Shown: positions 29,626 through 38,358 of the stretch, one piece after another
How positions within the stretch are numbered: position 1 is the first letter of the stretch
Layout: the number at the start of each line of letters is the position of its first letter
Source: Phenylobacterium sp.
GTDB taxonomy: Bacteria; Pseudomonadota; Alphaproteobacteria; Caulobacterales; Caulobacteraceae
Direction: 5' to 3'
Length of the DNA stretch: 62,448 nucleotides
Assembly: GCA_020401865.1 (NCBI GenBank)
Contig: JADCAS010000001.1
Location: 90,001-152,448, forward strand
The notes under the pieces: model-generated
Seen by the model: only the letters and a program-made list of their open reading frames with translations
Told to the model about the DNA's origin: nothing
Database searches by the model: none
Made by a program: the position numbers and the translations under genes

Positions 29626-30348
29626 ATGCCCTCATCCGACCTGCAGGAAGCCCCGCTCTTCGGACCCCTTTCCCCCTCGCCGCCGCACGCCGGCCATCGG
29701 GCCCGCCTGCGCCATCGCGCCCGCCATGGCGGGCCTGGCGCCCTGCCGGACTACGAGCTTCTCGAGCTCCTGCTCTTCCGGTCCCTGCCCCGGGGGGACG
29801 TCAAGCCTCTGGCCAAGGCCCTGCTGGCCCGCTTCGGCTCCCTCGCCGGCGTCTTCGGCGCGCCGCTGGAGGACCTGGTCCGGGTGCGCGGCCTGGGCGA
29901 GCAGGCGGCGCTGGACCTCAAGCTCGCCCACGAGGCCGCCGTGCGCATCAGTCGCGAGCCCGTCGCCCGCCGCACCGTGATCACTTCCTGGACCCAGCTG
30001 TCCGCCTACCTGCGCACCGCCATGGCCCATGAACCGCGCGAGCAGTTCCGCGTCCTCTTTCTCGACCGCCGGAACCAGCTGATCGCCGATGAGGCCATGA
30101 ACGAGGGCACGGTAGACCACGCCCCCGTCTATCCGCGTGAGGTTGTCCGCCGGGCGCTTGAGCTCTCGGCCAGCGCCCTGATCCTGGCTCACAATCATCC
30201 CTCCGGCGATCCCACCCCCTCCCGCGCAGACATCGACATGACCCGCGAGGTGATCGAGGCGGCCAAGGTCCTGCGCCTGTCGGTCCACGACCACGTCATC
30301 GTCGGCCGCGACGGCCTGACCAGCTTCCGCGCTCAGGGGCTGATCTGA
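29626..30348 (+). CDS. radC: RadC family JAB-domain protein
   Basis: A 240-residue protein with N-terminal helix-hairpin-helix-like sequence (VRVRGLGEQAALDLKLAHEA). The C-terminal JAB/MPN domain keeps the metal motif LILAHNHPSGDPTPSRADIDM. The upstream Glu is in ADEAMNEGTVDHAPVYPREV. Despite the name, a repair role is not established for the family, which resembles deubiquitinase-like metalloproteases or nucleases and is also found on mobile elements. Here it sits in core sequence between the M1 fusion and tRNA-Leu. Confidence 0.93.
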   Translation: MPSSDLQEAPLFGPLSPSPPHAGHRARLRHRARHGGPGALPDYELLELLLFRSLPRGDVKPLAKALLARFGSLAGVFGAPLEDLVRVRGLGEQAALDLKLAHEAAVRISREPVARRTVITSWTQLSAYLRTAMAHEPREQFRVLFLDRRNQLIADEAMNEGTVDHAPVYPREVVRRALELSASALILAHNHPSGDPTPSRADIDMTREVIEAAKVLRLSVHDHVIVGRDGLTSFRAQGLI

Positions 30349-30393
30349 GGCCGGGTGGTCCCGCCGGGGCGCGCGCGCTAGACTGGCCTCCGG

Positions 30394-30477
30394 GCCCGCT
30401 TGGCGGAATCGGTAGACGCAACGGACTTAAAATCCGTCGCCATCGGCGTGCCGGTTCGAGTCCGGCAGCGGGCACCA
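30394..30477 (+). tRNA. tRNA-Leu (anticodon UAA)
   Basis: The acceptor arm GCCCGCT (30394-30400) pairs with AGCGGGC (30467-30473), followed by discriminator A and an encoded CCA. The anticodon stem ACGGA/TCCGT encloses loop CTTAAAA, giving anticodon TAA (30428-30430). A class II variable arm and the GGTTCGAGTCC T-loop follow. The total length is 84 bases. Confidence 0.96.
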
Positions 30478-30660
30478 GACCAAAGTGCGACATTTTGTCC
30501 CAGGTTCCCGCCTGTATGGTGGCGAGCCCTTAACCTTGCAGGCGCACAACAGGGTCTTCGCAGATCACGCCGAAGCCGGAAGGGAGCCGGCTTGGGAGCG
30601 AGGCGACAGGGGGTTGGCCAGCACATGGGACCGCGGACAGCGTCGACAGGACGAGCGGGG

Positions 30661-32292
30661 ATGATCGAAGGATCACCCCCGACGGAGGACGCCAGCCTGG
30701 TCCGGCTCCTCGGGCTGGCCTTCGCCGGCGCCGACCTGGTCTTCGAGATCGATAACGACGGGGTGATCGTCTTCGCCCTGGGCGCAGCAGAACGCCTGAC
30801 CGGGCGCCCCGACAAGGCCCTGGTCGGAAAGGACTGGGCCAGCCTCTTCAACCCGTCCGAGAGCGCCCTGCTGACCCGCCTGCGCAAGGATCTGGCCGCC
30901 GGAGAGCGGCGCGGGCCCATGCGGGTGGACCTCGCCCCGCAGGACGCGCCGAACGCTCCCACAGGCGCCGGCCTCTCGGTCTTCCGCCTGCCCCAGCTGG
31001 GATCAAAGCTCTCCTGCGCCCTCAGCCTGAGCTCACCCACGGGTGGATATCCCTTCACCCGGGACGCCAGCGGCTTCACCTCCGTGGACTCCTTCGCCCG
31101 TTCGACCGAGTATCTTCTGGAAGAGGCCCGCCAGGCGGGTCTTGTCCTGAGCCTCGACCTTGTGGAGGTGCGGGGGCTCAGGGATCGTCTCGCCCAGCTG
31201 CCCCCCGAAGACGCTGAGGAGGCCCGGCAGTCCCTGCAGGCCGTGCTGCGGGCGGATTCCTACGGCGGCCTCGGCGGCGCCGAGGTGGGCGTCGACAGGT
31301 TCGCCGTCATGCGGTCATCCGAGGCGCCGCCTGAACGCCTGCTTCAGAGCGTCGGGGCGGCGACGGGCGGGGCGATCCCCCAGCTGGCCCGGATGCCCCT
31401 CGACTGCGCCGCCACGTCCCGCAACATGCGGACCATGCGCCTTGCCCTGGACCGGTTCATCGAGGCCGGAAGCGACGCCGCCGCTGCGGGTTTCAGCGAC
31501 ACTGTGGCCCGGACCCTGCGCGACTCCTCCCGGTTCCGCGATATTGTCGAGCAGAGCGGCTTCCAACTGGCCTACCAGCCCGTGGTTTCCCTTGAGACGG
31601 GCAGGCTTCACCACTTCGAGGCCCTGGCCCGCTTCTCACCGGACACCAGTCCCGCGGAGACGATCCAGCTGGCCGAGGATCTGGACATGATCCAGGCCTT
31701 CGATCTTTCCGTGGTCCGCAGCATTGTCCGGGAGCTTGAGGCCCAGCCCCGAACCACGCGGATCGCCGCCAATCTCAGCGCCCACTCCCTGATGATCGAC
31801 GGCTTTCTGGAGGAGATACTCGGTCTGGTGAGCGACTCCCGGGACCTGCGCCGACGGCTGATCCTTGAGATCACCGAGACCCGGAAGATCCAGGACCTCG
31901 ACCGCGCCAACTCGCTGATCGCCCTCCTGCGGAAGGCCGGGCACATCGTCTGCCTCGACGATTTCGGGGCCGGGGCGGCCTCCCTGGACTATCTGCGCCG
32001 GCTGGAGGTCGACTTCATCAAGATCGATGGGCGCTACATCCAGTCCATGACCGAAGGGTCGCGAGACGCCCTTGTGGTCAAACATCTCGTCGCGCTTTGC
32101 AAGGAACTCGGCGTGGCGACAATCGCCGAGATGGTCGAGACCTCCAGCGTAGCCCGCCTGTCTCAGGAGCTGGGCGTCGAACTGGGTCAGGGATGGGCCT
32201 TCTCCAAGCCCCTCGACACCCCGAAGTGGTCCCCCCAGTCGACGCCGAAGCCGGCCCGAGGCCGCGTCGGCGCCCGGGAAATCTGGATCTGA
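30661..32292 (+). CDS. PAS-EAL domain cyclic-di-GMP phosphodiesterase
   Basis: A cytosolic protein of about 543 residues. The N-terminus has a PAS-like block (DLVFEIDNDGVIVFALG, then LTGRPDKALVGKDW). The middle resembles a badly degenerate GGDEF-like module without the signature. The C-terminal EAL domain is intact: FEALARF, the NLSAHSL Asn, LEITETRK Glu, CLDDFGAGAASLDYL with two Asp, FIKIDGRY Lys, and GWAFSKPL. It should hydrolyse c-di-GMP. ATG at 30661 follows GAGCGGGG; ATG at 30625 is possible. The reading frame is open back through the tRNA gene by chance, so nothing before about 30480 is counted. Confidence 0.88.
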   Translation: MIEGSPPTEDASLVRLLGLAFAGADLVFEIDNDGVIVFALGAAERLTGRPDKALVGKDWASLFNPSESALLTRLRKDLAAGERRGPMRVDLAPQDAPNAPTGAGLSVFRLPQLGSKLSCALSLSSPTGGYPFTRDASGFTSVDSFARSTEYLLEEARQAGLVLSLDLVEVRGLRDRLAQLPPEDAEEARQSLQAVLRADSYGGLGGAEVGVDRFAVMRSSEAPPERLLQSVGAATGGAIPQLARMPLDCAATSRNMRTMRLALDRFIEAGSDAAAAGFSDTVARTLRDSSRFRDIVEQSGFQLAYQPVVSLETGRLHHFEALARFSPDTSPAETIQLAEDLDMIQAFDLSVVRSIVRELEAQPRTTRIAANLSAHSLMIDGFLEEILGLVSDSRDLRRRLILEITETRKIQDLDRANSLIALLRKAGHIVCLDDFGAGAASLDYLRRLEVDFIKIDGRYIQSMTEGSRDALVVKHLVALCKELGVATIAEMVETSSVARLSQELGVELGQGWAFSKPLDTPKWSPQSTPKPARGRVGAREIWI

Positions 32293-32340
32293 CCCCCCCG
32301 GCGGTTGCCTGCGGACCCGACTTGGGCGCAGGAAGGGATC

Positions 32341-33771
32341 ATGCGCACCGCCCTGCTCTGGTTCCGCCGCGACCTTCGCCTGGTCGACAACCCGGCCCTT
32401 CGCGCCGCCCTCGCCGTCGGCGCAGTCACGCCCGTCTACATCCTCGACGAGGGGCCGGATGTCCGGCCACAGGGCGCGGCCGCGCTTTGGTGGCTGAACC
32501 GGTCTCTTTCCGCCCTGGCTGCAGACCTTCAGGGCCGCGGGTCCCGGCTCATCCTGCGACGCGGCGACCCGGCGCGCCTGATCCCCGAACTGGCTGCGGA
32601 GACCGGCGCGACCTCGGTCCACTGGAATGATCTCTTCGACCCCGGGCTGAAGGAACGGGATGACCGGCTGGAGGCCCGGCTCGCCGCTACCGGCCTCTCT
32701 GTCGGCCGCTGGAACGGCGCCTACCTCCTGCGGCCGGACGAAGTCACCACGCGCACCGGCGGCGCCTTCAGCGTCTTCACCCCCTTCTGGCGCGCCGCCC
32801 GCCCGCCCATCTCCGATCCCGGCAGGATCGAACCGCCGGCGCGCCTGCCCGCCCCCGACGCCTGGCCTGCATCGGAGGCGCTGGACTCCTGGGGCCTGCA
32901 CCCGGTCTCGCCGGACTGGTCCGCGGGGTTCGCCGACTGGACCCCGGGGGAAGCCGGCGCCCGCGAACGCCTCGGCCGATTCCTCGCCCGCGGGCTGGCG
33001 GGCTACGGCCGGGCCCGGGACTTCCCCGCCGAGCCGGGCGTCTCGCGCCTGTCCGCCCACCTGCACTTCGGCGAGATCAGCCCCTTCGCTCTCTGGCGGG
33101 GCGCGCTGAACGCCGTTGAGAGGGGCGCCGCCCCCGAGACCGACGCGGAGAAGTTCCTCGCTGAGCTGGGGTGGCGCGAGTTCAACGCGGCGATCAGCGG
33201 CCGCGGACGGGACCTGGCGCTCACCAGCTTCGATTCCCGCTTCGAGGCCGTGGCCTGGCGCAAGTCCCCCCACGATCTCGCCGCCTGGCGCCGCGGGCGA
33301 ACCGGCTATCCCATCGTCGACGCGGGCATGCGCGAGCTCTGGACGACGGGGTGGATGCACAACCGAGTCCGGATGATCTGCGCCTCCTTCCTGGCCAAAC
33401 ACCTGCTCCTCGACTGGCGGGAAGGCGAGTCCTGGTTCTGGGACACCCTGGTGGACGCCGACCACGCCTCCAACGCTGGCAACTGGCAGTGGGTGGCCGG
33501 CAGCGGCGCCGACGCAGCGCCCTATTTCCGGATCTTCAGCCCCATGGCCCAGGGGGCCAAGTTCGACCCGGACGGGCGGTATGTCCGCAAGTGGGTCCCC
33601 GAGGTCGCCCGCCTTCCCGATCGCTGGCTGCACGCCCCCTGGACGGCGCCGCCCCTGGTCCTCGACGCTGCGGGCGTCCGTCTGGGCGAGACCTACCCCG
33701 CGCCCGTCGTCGACCACGACTTCGCCCGGGCGCGGGCCCTCGAGGCTTACGCGGTCGTGAAGGGCCGCTAG
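32341..33771 (+). CDS. phrB: Deoxyribodipyrimidine photolyase
   Basis: A 476-residue flavoprotein that repairs UV cyclobutane dimers using light. It starts with LLWFRRDLRLVDNPAL (antenna domain) and carries the FAD-binding and catalytic stretch LGWREFNAAI, GYPIVDAGMRELWTTGWMHN, RMICASFLAKHLL and DADHASNAGNWQWVAGSG. The Trp electron-transfer residues lie in these blocks. ATG at 32341 matches the family start. The class I CPD type is most likely. Confidence 0.94.
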   Translation: MRTALLWFRRDLRLVDNPALRAALAVGAVTPVYILDEGPDVRPQGAAALWWLNRSLSALAADLQGRGSRLILRRGDPARLIPELAAETGATSVHWNDLFDPGLKERDDRLEARLAATGLSVGRWNGAYLLRPDEVTTRTGGAFSVFTPFWRAARPPISDPGRIEPPARLPAPDAWPASEALDSWGLHPVSPDWSAGFADWTPGEAGARERLGRFLARGLAGYGRARDFPAEPGVSRLSAHLHFGEISPFALWRGALNAVERGAAPETDAEKFLAELGWREFNAAISGRGRDLALTSFDSRFEAVAWRKSPHDLAAWRRGRTGYPIVDAGMRELWTTGWMHNRVRMICASFLAKHLLLDWREGESWFWDTLVDADHASNAGNWQWVAGSGADAAPYFRIFSPMAQGAKFDPDGRYVRKWVPEVARLPDRWLHAPWTAPPLVLDAAGVRLGETYPAPVVDHDFARARALEAYAVVKGR

Positions 33772-33801
33772 ACTGAACCTGCAGACAACGGAGGATTCCC
33801 C

Positions 33802-34167
33802 ATGCTCGGCTACGTCACCCTCGGCGCCAACGACTTCGAACGCGCCAAGGCCTTCTACCGCGCCGCCCTGGCGCCCCTGGGCGCCAGGCCCGCCATGTCC
33901 GGGGACCGGATGGAGCTCTACACCAACGGCACGGGCGCCATGCTTGGCGTCTGCATCCCCTACGACAAGGGCGAGGCGACCGCAGGCAACGGCGTCATGC
34001 CCGCCATTTCCGCCCCCAGCCGCGAGGTGGTGGACCAGGTGCATGCCGCCGCCCTCGCCAATGGCGGGACCTGCGAGGGTCCTCCCGGTGAGCGCATGCC
34101 CACCTTCTACGGCGCCTATTTCCGGGACACCGAAGGCAACAAGATCTGCGTCTACAAAATGGGCTGA
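33802..34167 (+). CDS. VOC family (glyoxalase-like) protein
   Basis: A 121-residue protein with the vicinal-oxygen-chelate fold: start MLGYVTLGANDFERAKAFYR and C-terminal FYGAYFRDTEGNKICVYKMG. This resembles the small PhnB/YraH-like bacterial VOC proteins. A purine-rich site GGAGGA lies just before the start. The substrate is unknown. It follows photolyase on the same strand by about 30 bases. Confidence 0.9.
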   Translation: MLGYVTLGANDFERAKAFYRAALAPLGARPAMSGDRMELYTNGTGAMLGVCIPYDKGEATAGNGVMPAISAPSREVVDQVHAAALANGGTCEGPPGERMPTFYGAYFRDTEGNKICVYKMG

Positions 34168-34187
34168 ACCCGGCGGACGGCGGGCGC

Positions 34188-34814
34188 TCAGGTCTCCAGG
34201 CGTCCCGCCGCCTCCCACTCCAGGAAGTCAGGCCAGGTCAGCAGCCGGTCCATATAGGCCGCAAGCTCCGGCCTCCCGACCTCCACGGCATAGGTCCGGA
34301 ACCGCGTCGCCACCGGCGTGAAGAAGGCGTCGGCGTTGGACCAGTCTCCCAAGAGGAAGGGCCCGCCGCTGCGGGCCAGGAGGTCGCTCCACAGGGCCCG
34401 GACCCGGGCGATGTCCGCCTGCGCCTCATCGGACAGAGCGACGGCCTCGACCGGCCGGGCCAGGTCCATCGGGCATTCCAGACGCAGGGCGCGGAACCCG
34501 GCGTGCATCTCGCTGGCCGCCCCCCGCCCGAGGGCGCGCAGGTCCGGATCCTCAGGCCAGAGCCGGGCGCCAGGGAAGGCCTCGGCCAGATACTCGCAGA
34601 TGGCCAGGGACTCCGGAATCACGATCCTCCCGGTCTTCAGGGCCGGAACCCGGCCCGAGGGGGAATGCGGCAGGATTTGCGCACGGGTTCGGCCCTCGTC
34701 CTGGTAGAGCCGGATCAGGCGCTCCTCGAAGGCCGCACCGGTGCGCTTGAGCGCCAGCCAGGGCCGCATCGACCAGCTCGACCAGCGCTTCGATCCGATC
34801 ACAAGCTCCAGCAT
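34188..34814 (-). CDS. Glutathione S-transferase family protein
   Basis: A 208-residue GST. The N-terminal thioredoxin-like domain is visible in LELVIGSKRWSSWSMRPWLA, where a Ser in SSWS takes the place of the catalytic residue, followed by SGRVPALKTGRIVIPESLAICEYLAEAF (cis-Pro and GSH-binding Glu/Ser). The C-terminal helical domain ends DRLLTWPDFLEWEAAGRLET. The start at 34814 (MLELVIGSK) is preferred over 34856. It is convergent with the VOC gene. Confidence 0.9.
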   Translation of the reverse strand: MLELVIGSKRWSSWSMRPWLALKRTGAAFEERLIRLYQDEGRTRAQILPHSPSGRVPALKTGRIVIPESLAICEYLAEAFPGARLWPEDPDLRALGRGAASEMHAGFRALRLECPMDLARPVEAVALSDEAQADIARVRALWSDLLARSGGPFLLGDWSNADAFFTPVATRFRTYAVEVGRPELAAYMDRLLTWPDFLEWEAAGRLET

Positions 34815-34952
34815 CTTCACCTCCGGATCCCTGGGCGAGGCGTCGCCCCACATCACGGGGATGGTACTTGCCCGCGGGCGCCGGCGACGTCTAGACCGGA
34901 CTCAACAAGAACAATCGCCCCGGGCGGATCAGGGTGTCCATCGTTTCCACCT

Positions 34953-35204
34953 CGCCAGAGCCTGGCGCCGCTGCACATGCGGGCCACCGCCGCCTCCATA
35001 CTCCTCTTCATCATCAACCTGGTGGGACTGGGCGCCGGCCCGCTGATCGTCGGCGTCCTGTCCGACCTTTTCGCCTCGGGCATCGGTCTTGGCGAAGCCG
35101 AAGGCGTCCGCTGGGCGATCATCTGCACCTCCTGCTGCACCCTGATCGCCGCCGCCCTCTTCTGGACGGCCCGGAAGACGATCAAGGAGGACCTGGTCAG
35201 CTGA
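34953..35204 (+). pseudogene. 3' remnant of an MFS transporter (spinster-like)
   Basis: About 84 codons encode QSLAPLHMRATAASILLFII, then NLVGLGAGPLIVGVLSDLF, and a last hydrophobic helix (WAIICTSCCTLIAAALFW) before a charged tail. This matches the C-terminal two or three helices of a 12-helix MFS transporter of the spinster-like type. Nothing of the first three quarters remains upstream, where the divergent GST gene begins. An ATG at 34977 is in frame, but a two-helix product is unlikely to transport anything. The hairpin at 35212 is probably the terminator of the lost gene. Confidence 0.78.
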
Positions 35205-35211
35205 AGTCGGC

Positions 35212-35238
35212 CCCGGGACGGGCGGTTCCCGTCCCGGG
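35212..35238 (+). terminator. Strong GC hairpin after the MFS remnant
   Basis: A perfect 11-base-pair stem (35212-35222 with 35228-35238) encloses a CGGTT loop, eight bases after the remnant's stop codon. Only a weak T-containing tract follows, so termination may be incomplete. Confidence 0.6.
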
Positions 35239-35317
35239 CGTCTTCAATTGAAAGTTAACGGCCCGGGCGCAATCCTCCCTTGCGGGACCAGGAGAGCGTC
35301 CCGCAGGAGAAAGCGAA

Positions 35318-35713
35318 ATGTCGACCCGCATGTCCGGCTTCACGCGTTACAGCTCCGATCATTTCGAGCCGCAGGAGGACATGGACCTCGCCGCCCAGCG
35401 TCGCCTGCGAGGCCAGCTCGAACATATCGACTACACGGTCTTCGCCTCGAACCGGGAAGTGATCCAAGCCGCCCTTGGCAGCGCGGACGCCGAGAAGTTC
35501 CAGCGCCTGGCCGTCGCCGCCGCTCTGGCCCGCGCCCAGTGGGTCAAGGAGGCCCTGGTCATGGCGGAGAACCCCTCGGGGTTCGAAACCCGTCAGGCCA
35601 TGCGCCTGGCCGAGCTTCGCTCGCGCTATGAGGAGCTTTCCGGCGCCTATGAGGCCCTGCGCCGGATGGTCGAGCGAGGCTACATCACCTACGCGTCGTC
35701 GCAGTCCGGCTGA
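35318..35713 (+). CDS. Conserved hypothetical protein
   Basis: A 131-residue, charge-rich soluble protein, starting MSTRMSGFTRYSSDHFEPQE and predicted to be almost entirely helical (for example FQRLAVAAALARAQWVKEAL and ELRSRYEELSGAYEALRRMV, the latter with heptad-like spacing). It has no signal peptide or membrane segment. I do not recognise a family; it reads like a short caulobacterial core protein. The codon use matches its neighbours. Confidence 0.75.
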   Translation: MSTRMSGFTRYSSDHFEPQEDMDLAAQRRLRGQLEHIDYTVFASNREVIQAALGSADAEKFQRLAVAAALARAQWVKEALVMAENPSGFETRQAMRLAELRSRYEELSGAYEALRRMVERGYITYASSQSG

Positions 35714-35794
35714 CTCTGACGACCAGGCGGTTGTGAAGCCGACCGGATCCGGTCCAAACTCCGGCTCACCCTTCCCGGTGATCGGAGCCAGCCT

Positions 35795-36574
35795 ATGTCG
35801 ACCCCCCCTTCCCTCAGCCGCTCGCTCCAGGGCTCCATCGCCCATGTCACCGGCGCCGGGTCCGGCATGGGCCGGGCCACCGCCGAGATCTTCGGGGCCG
35901 AAGGGGCGCATGTCGCCGTCACCGATTTCAACGGCGAGTCCGCCGAGGCTGCGGCGGAGGCCATCCGGCGGGCCGGCGGCTCGGCCCAGGCCTGGGCCCT
36001 GGACGTCTCGGACGCCGGCCAGGTCCGCGCCGTCACCGAGGCCATCGCCGCCCGCTTCGGCGGCCTGGACATCCTGGTCAACAACGCCGGAATCTCGGCC
36101 TTCAGCCCCATCGACTCCCCGGACTATGACGCCGCCTGGGCGAAGTCGCTGGCCGTCCTCCTGACCGCGCACCAGCTGACCATCCGCGCCGCCCTGCCCT
36201 GGCTGCGCAAGTCCAAGGCCCCCCGCATCGTCAACATCGCCTCCACCGAGGCCCTCGGCGCCACCAGCCGCGACAGCCCCTACGCCGCCGCCAAGGCCGG
36301 CGTCACCGGCCTGACCCGCGCCCTGGCGGTCGAGCTGGGCCGCGAGGGGATCACCGTCAACTGCATCTGCCCCGGGCCCATCCTGACCGGCATGACGGCG
36401 GCCATCCCCGAGGCCGACAAGGCCACCTACGCCAAGCGGCGCACGGCCCTGGGCCGCTATGGCGATCCCGCCGAGGTCGGTCACATGACCGTCAGCCTCT
36501 GCCTGCCCGCCGCCAGCTACATCACCGGCGTCACCATCCCCGTGGACGGCGGCCTGATGGCGCGTAACGCCTGA
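35795..36574 (+). CDS. SDR family oxidoreductase
   Basis: A 259-residue classical SDR. It has VTGAGSGMGRATAEIFGAEG, the NNAG motif in DILVNNAGISAFSP, Ser in NIASTEALGATSR, the YAAAK catalytic pair, and the C-terminal YITGVTIPVDGGLM. The acidic residue after beta-2 (VTDFNGESAE) favours NAD over NADP. The gene is close to an amidohydrolase of the other strand, and may belong to the same catabolic repertoire as the acyl-CoA enzymes nearby. Confidence 0.92.
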   Translation: MSTPPSLSRSLQGSIAHVTGAGSGMGRATAEIFGAEGAHVAVTDFNGESAEAAAEAIRRAGGSAQAWALDVSDAGQVRAVTEAIAARFGGLDILVNNAGISAFSPIDSPDYDAAWAKSLAVLLTAHQLTIRAALPWLRKSKAPRIVNIASTEALGATSRDSPYAAAKAGVTGLTRALAVELGREGITVNCICPGPILTGMTAAIPEADKATYAKRRTALGRYGDPAEVGHMTVSLCLPAASYITGVTIPVDGGLMARNA

Positions 36575-36604
36575 CCCCCTTGCCCGCAGGGGAGCAAAGG
36601 CTCC

Positions 36605-36655
36605 GTAATTCCTCCACATCGTGAGGAGGTGGAGCGCGGAGCGGGCCGGAGGGGG
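36605..36655. repeat. Intergenic palindromic repeat, copy 1
   Basis: The unit begins GTAATTCCTCC, passes through a short CCTCC...GGAGG palindrome, and ends GAGCGGGCCGGAGGGGG. It is related to copy 2 at 36728. Between them lies a further palindrome (TCGGCTTCGCCGA, about 36684-36696). The unit looks like a REP/BIME-type mobile intergenic repeat. Confidence 0.75.
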
Positions 36656-36727
36656 AAGCTGACCCGCCTTTGACCCCCTCAGTCGGCTTCGCCGACAGCT
36701 CCCCCTGGGGGGAGCAATCTAGTCCTG

Positions 36728-36783
36728 GTAATTCCTCCCCCTCCTGAGGGGGAGGTGGACCGCGAAAGCGGGCCGGAGGGGGG
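36728..36783. repeat. Intergenic palindromic repeat, copy 2
   Basis: A second unit in direct orientation: GTAATTCCTCC, palindrome CCCCCTCCTGAGGGGG, then AAAGCGGGCCGGAGGGGG. It shares the two end blocks with copy 1 but has a longer central palindrome. It sits between the SDR stop and the convergent amidohydrolase stop, and could also form a bidirectional terminator hairpin. Confidence 0.75.
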
Positions 36784-36802
36784 CAGCGGCCCCTCCGCCG
36801 CC

Positions 36803-38005
36803 TCACGCCGCGACGGTCGCCTTCCGGTCCACCCGGGCGTTCGGGAAGATGCGCAGGAAGTTCTCGGCGTAGAACTTGTCCCGCACGCTGGCCGGACGCT
36901 CGCCGAGCGAGGCCTCGAAGCGGCCGATCGGGTTCCGGCCGCCCTCGATGTGCGGATAATCGCTGGAGAACAGGTAGAGGTCCTCGTTCGACTGGTCGAT
37001 GAAGTTGCCCACCTCCTCGAAGACGAAGGGGGTGAAGGCCAGCTGCTGGGTGATCTGCTCGGAGGGCGTCCGGTGCAGGCCCTGCAGGTTGGCGTCGTTG
37101 CGGCTCCAGTGCTTCACCACCCAGTCGAGGCGGCGCAGCAGCTCGGGCACCCAGCCCGCGCCCAGCTCCACCGCCGCGCCCTTCAGGCCCGGATTGCGGT
37201 GCAGGACCCCGTCCAGGATCATCATGGTCAGGAACTGCTCGGGCCCCTCGTGCAGGACAGCCACGTCCTTGGTGCGCAGGTTCTCCCCGCCGCCCAGCCA
37301 GTCCTTGGTCGGGGGCCGGCCATTGTTCATCCACGCCTTGGCCAGCTGCAGGGGCGCGCCGCCCACATGCAGGACGAAGGGAATGCCGGCCTCGGCCAGC
37401 TTCGCCCAGAAGGGATCGAAGTCGATGTGGCCTGGCGAGCGGTCCAGCGGCGCCCGGTGTGGCACCCACACGGCCTTGAGGTTGCTGGCGAGCACGAAGT
37501 CCAGCTCCTTCAGGGCCAGTTCCGGATCGTCCAGCGGAATGGCCGCCACGCCCATCAGCCGGTCGTCGGCGGCGCAGAAGTCGATCATGTGCCGGTTGTG
37601 CGCCCGGGTCGCGCCATAGCGCAGCCGGCTCTCCAGCTTGCTGGACGGCGAAAAGGGCATGCGCAGGCTGTGGGTGGCGAAGACCAGCTGCTTGCGGAAG
37701 CCCAAGAGGTCCATGGCGGTGCGCCGGTCGCCGGGATTGAACGCCCCCAGGGCCTGGATCTCCTTGGACTTCTCGATCAGGGCGTCGCCCAGGGCCACCT
37801 GGGCCGCCACGTGCTCATCGCTGTGCCGGCCGCCCTGGTCCATGATCACCGCCACCTCCTCGTCAGTGACGATGGAGGCCGAATAGGACACCTCGGGGAT
37901 CTCGTCCCGAAGCCCGGGATCGGCATAGCGCTTGAGGAAGTCCGGCAGCTCCATGATGTGGCTGTCGGCGTCGTAGATGTCGCGGTCCGCGGGCGCGTAG
38001 GCCAT
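36803..38005 (-). CDS. Amidohydrolase family protein (ACMSD/amidohydrolase_2-like)
   Basis: A 400-residue TIM-barrel protein. The N-terminus reads DIYDADSHIMELPDFLKRYA, with the D-x-D-x-H pattern of amidohydrolase_2 proteins. The later blocks GVAAIPLDDPELALKELDF, IPFVLHVGG (metal His) and LFSSDYPHIEGG (catalytic Asp and His) complete the family. Proteins of this type decarboxylate or hydrolyse ring-cleavage products; the substrate is unknown. It starts at 38005, just before the first acyl-CoA dehydrogenase scar. Confidence 0.87.
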   Translation of the reverse strand: MAYAPADRDIYDADSHIMELPDFLKRYADPGLRDEIPEVSYSASIVTDEEVAVIMDQGGRHSDEHVAAQVALGDALIEKSKEIQALGAFNPGDRRTAMDLLGFRKQLVFATHSLRMPFSPSSKLESRLRYGATRAHNRHMIDFCAADDRLMGVAAIPLDDPELALKELDFVLASNLKAVWVPHRAPLDRSPGHIDFDPFWAKLAEAGIPFVLHVGGAPLQLAKAWMNNGRPPTKDWLGGGENLRTKDVAVLHEGPEQFLTMMILDGVLHRNPGLKGAAVELGAGWVPELLRRLDWVVKHWSRNDANLQGLHRTPSEQITQQLAFTPFVFEEVGNFIDQSNEDLYLFSSDYPHIEGGRNPIGRFEASLGERPASVRDKFYAENFLRIFPNARVDRKATVAA

Positions 38006-38080
38006 GGCTGTCTCCTCCCGAGGGATACCGTTCGTTGAAGCTGACTATGCGGCGACGGCGGCGCGGCGGCAAGGCGGGGG

Positions 38081-38145
38081 CTCACAACCCCAGCACCGCC
38101 TTGGCCATGATGTTGCGCTGGATCTCGTTGGTTCCGGCGTAGATC
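38081..38145 (-). pseudogene. Acyl-CoA dehydrogenase 3'-end fragment A
   Basis: Reading leftward, the last 22 codons end IYAGTNEIQRNIMAKAVLGL and stop, matching the C-terminus of the complete gene at 46492. Similarity at base level fades after about 65 bases. The preceding residues (NESAML) are only loosely like the full gene. No start codon or catalytic part is present. About 210 further bases up to 38358 hold no gene that I can support. Confidence 0.85.
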
Positions 38146-38358
38146 AACATCGCACTCTCGTTGCGACTGGGTGAGAAAACGGGGGTCACGCCAGGGCTCA
38201 CTATCTTCTGATCGTTCGACGCCCGACCTGAACCACGCCGGTCGCCTTGAACGGCTCTGGTCGTCAACTTGCGCGCCTATCCTCAAGGGCGGCGCAGGCT
38301 GTCAGACGCCATGCGTCCTGCCCCTGCGCCTTCATGGCGACCGCGACCTCCAGCTCCG

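Noticed and set aside
30400..30660. Upstream extension of the EAL protein through tRNA-Leu
   Set aside because: The frame is open by chance across the tRNA; the PAS domain starts only after 30661.
31636..34218. Leftward open frame of 860 codons
   Set aside because: It lies antisense to EAL, photolyase and VOC genes that have clear motifs; the translation has no domain.
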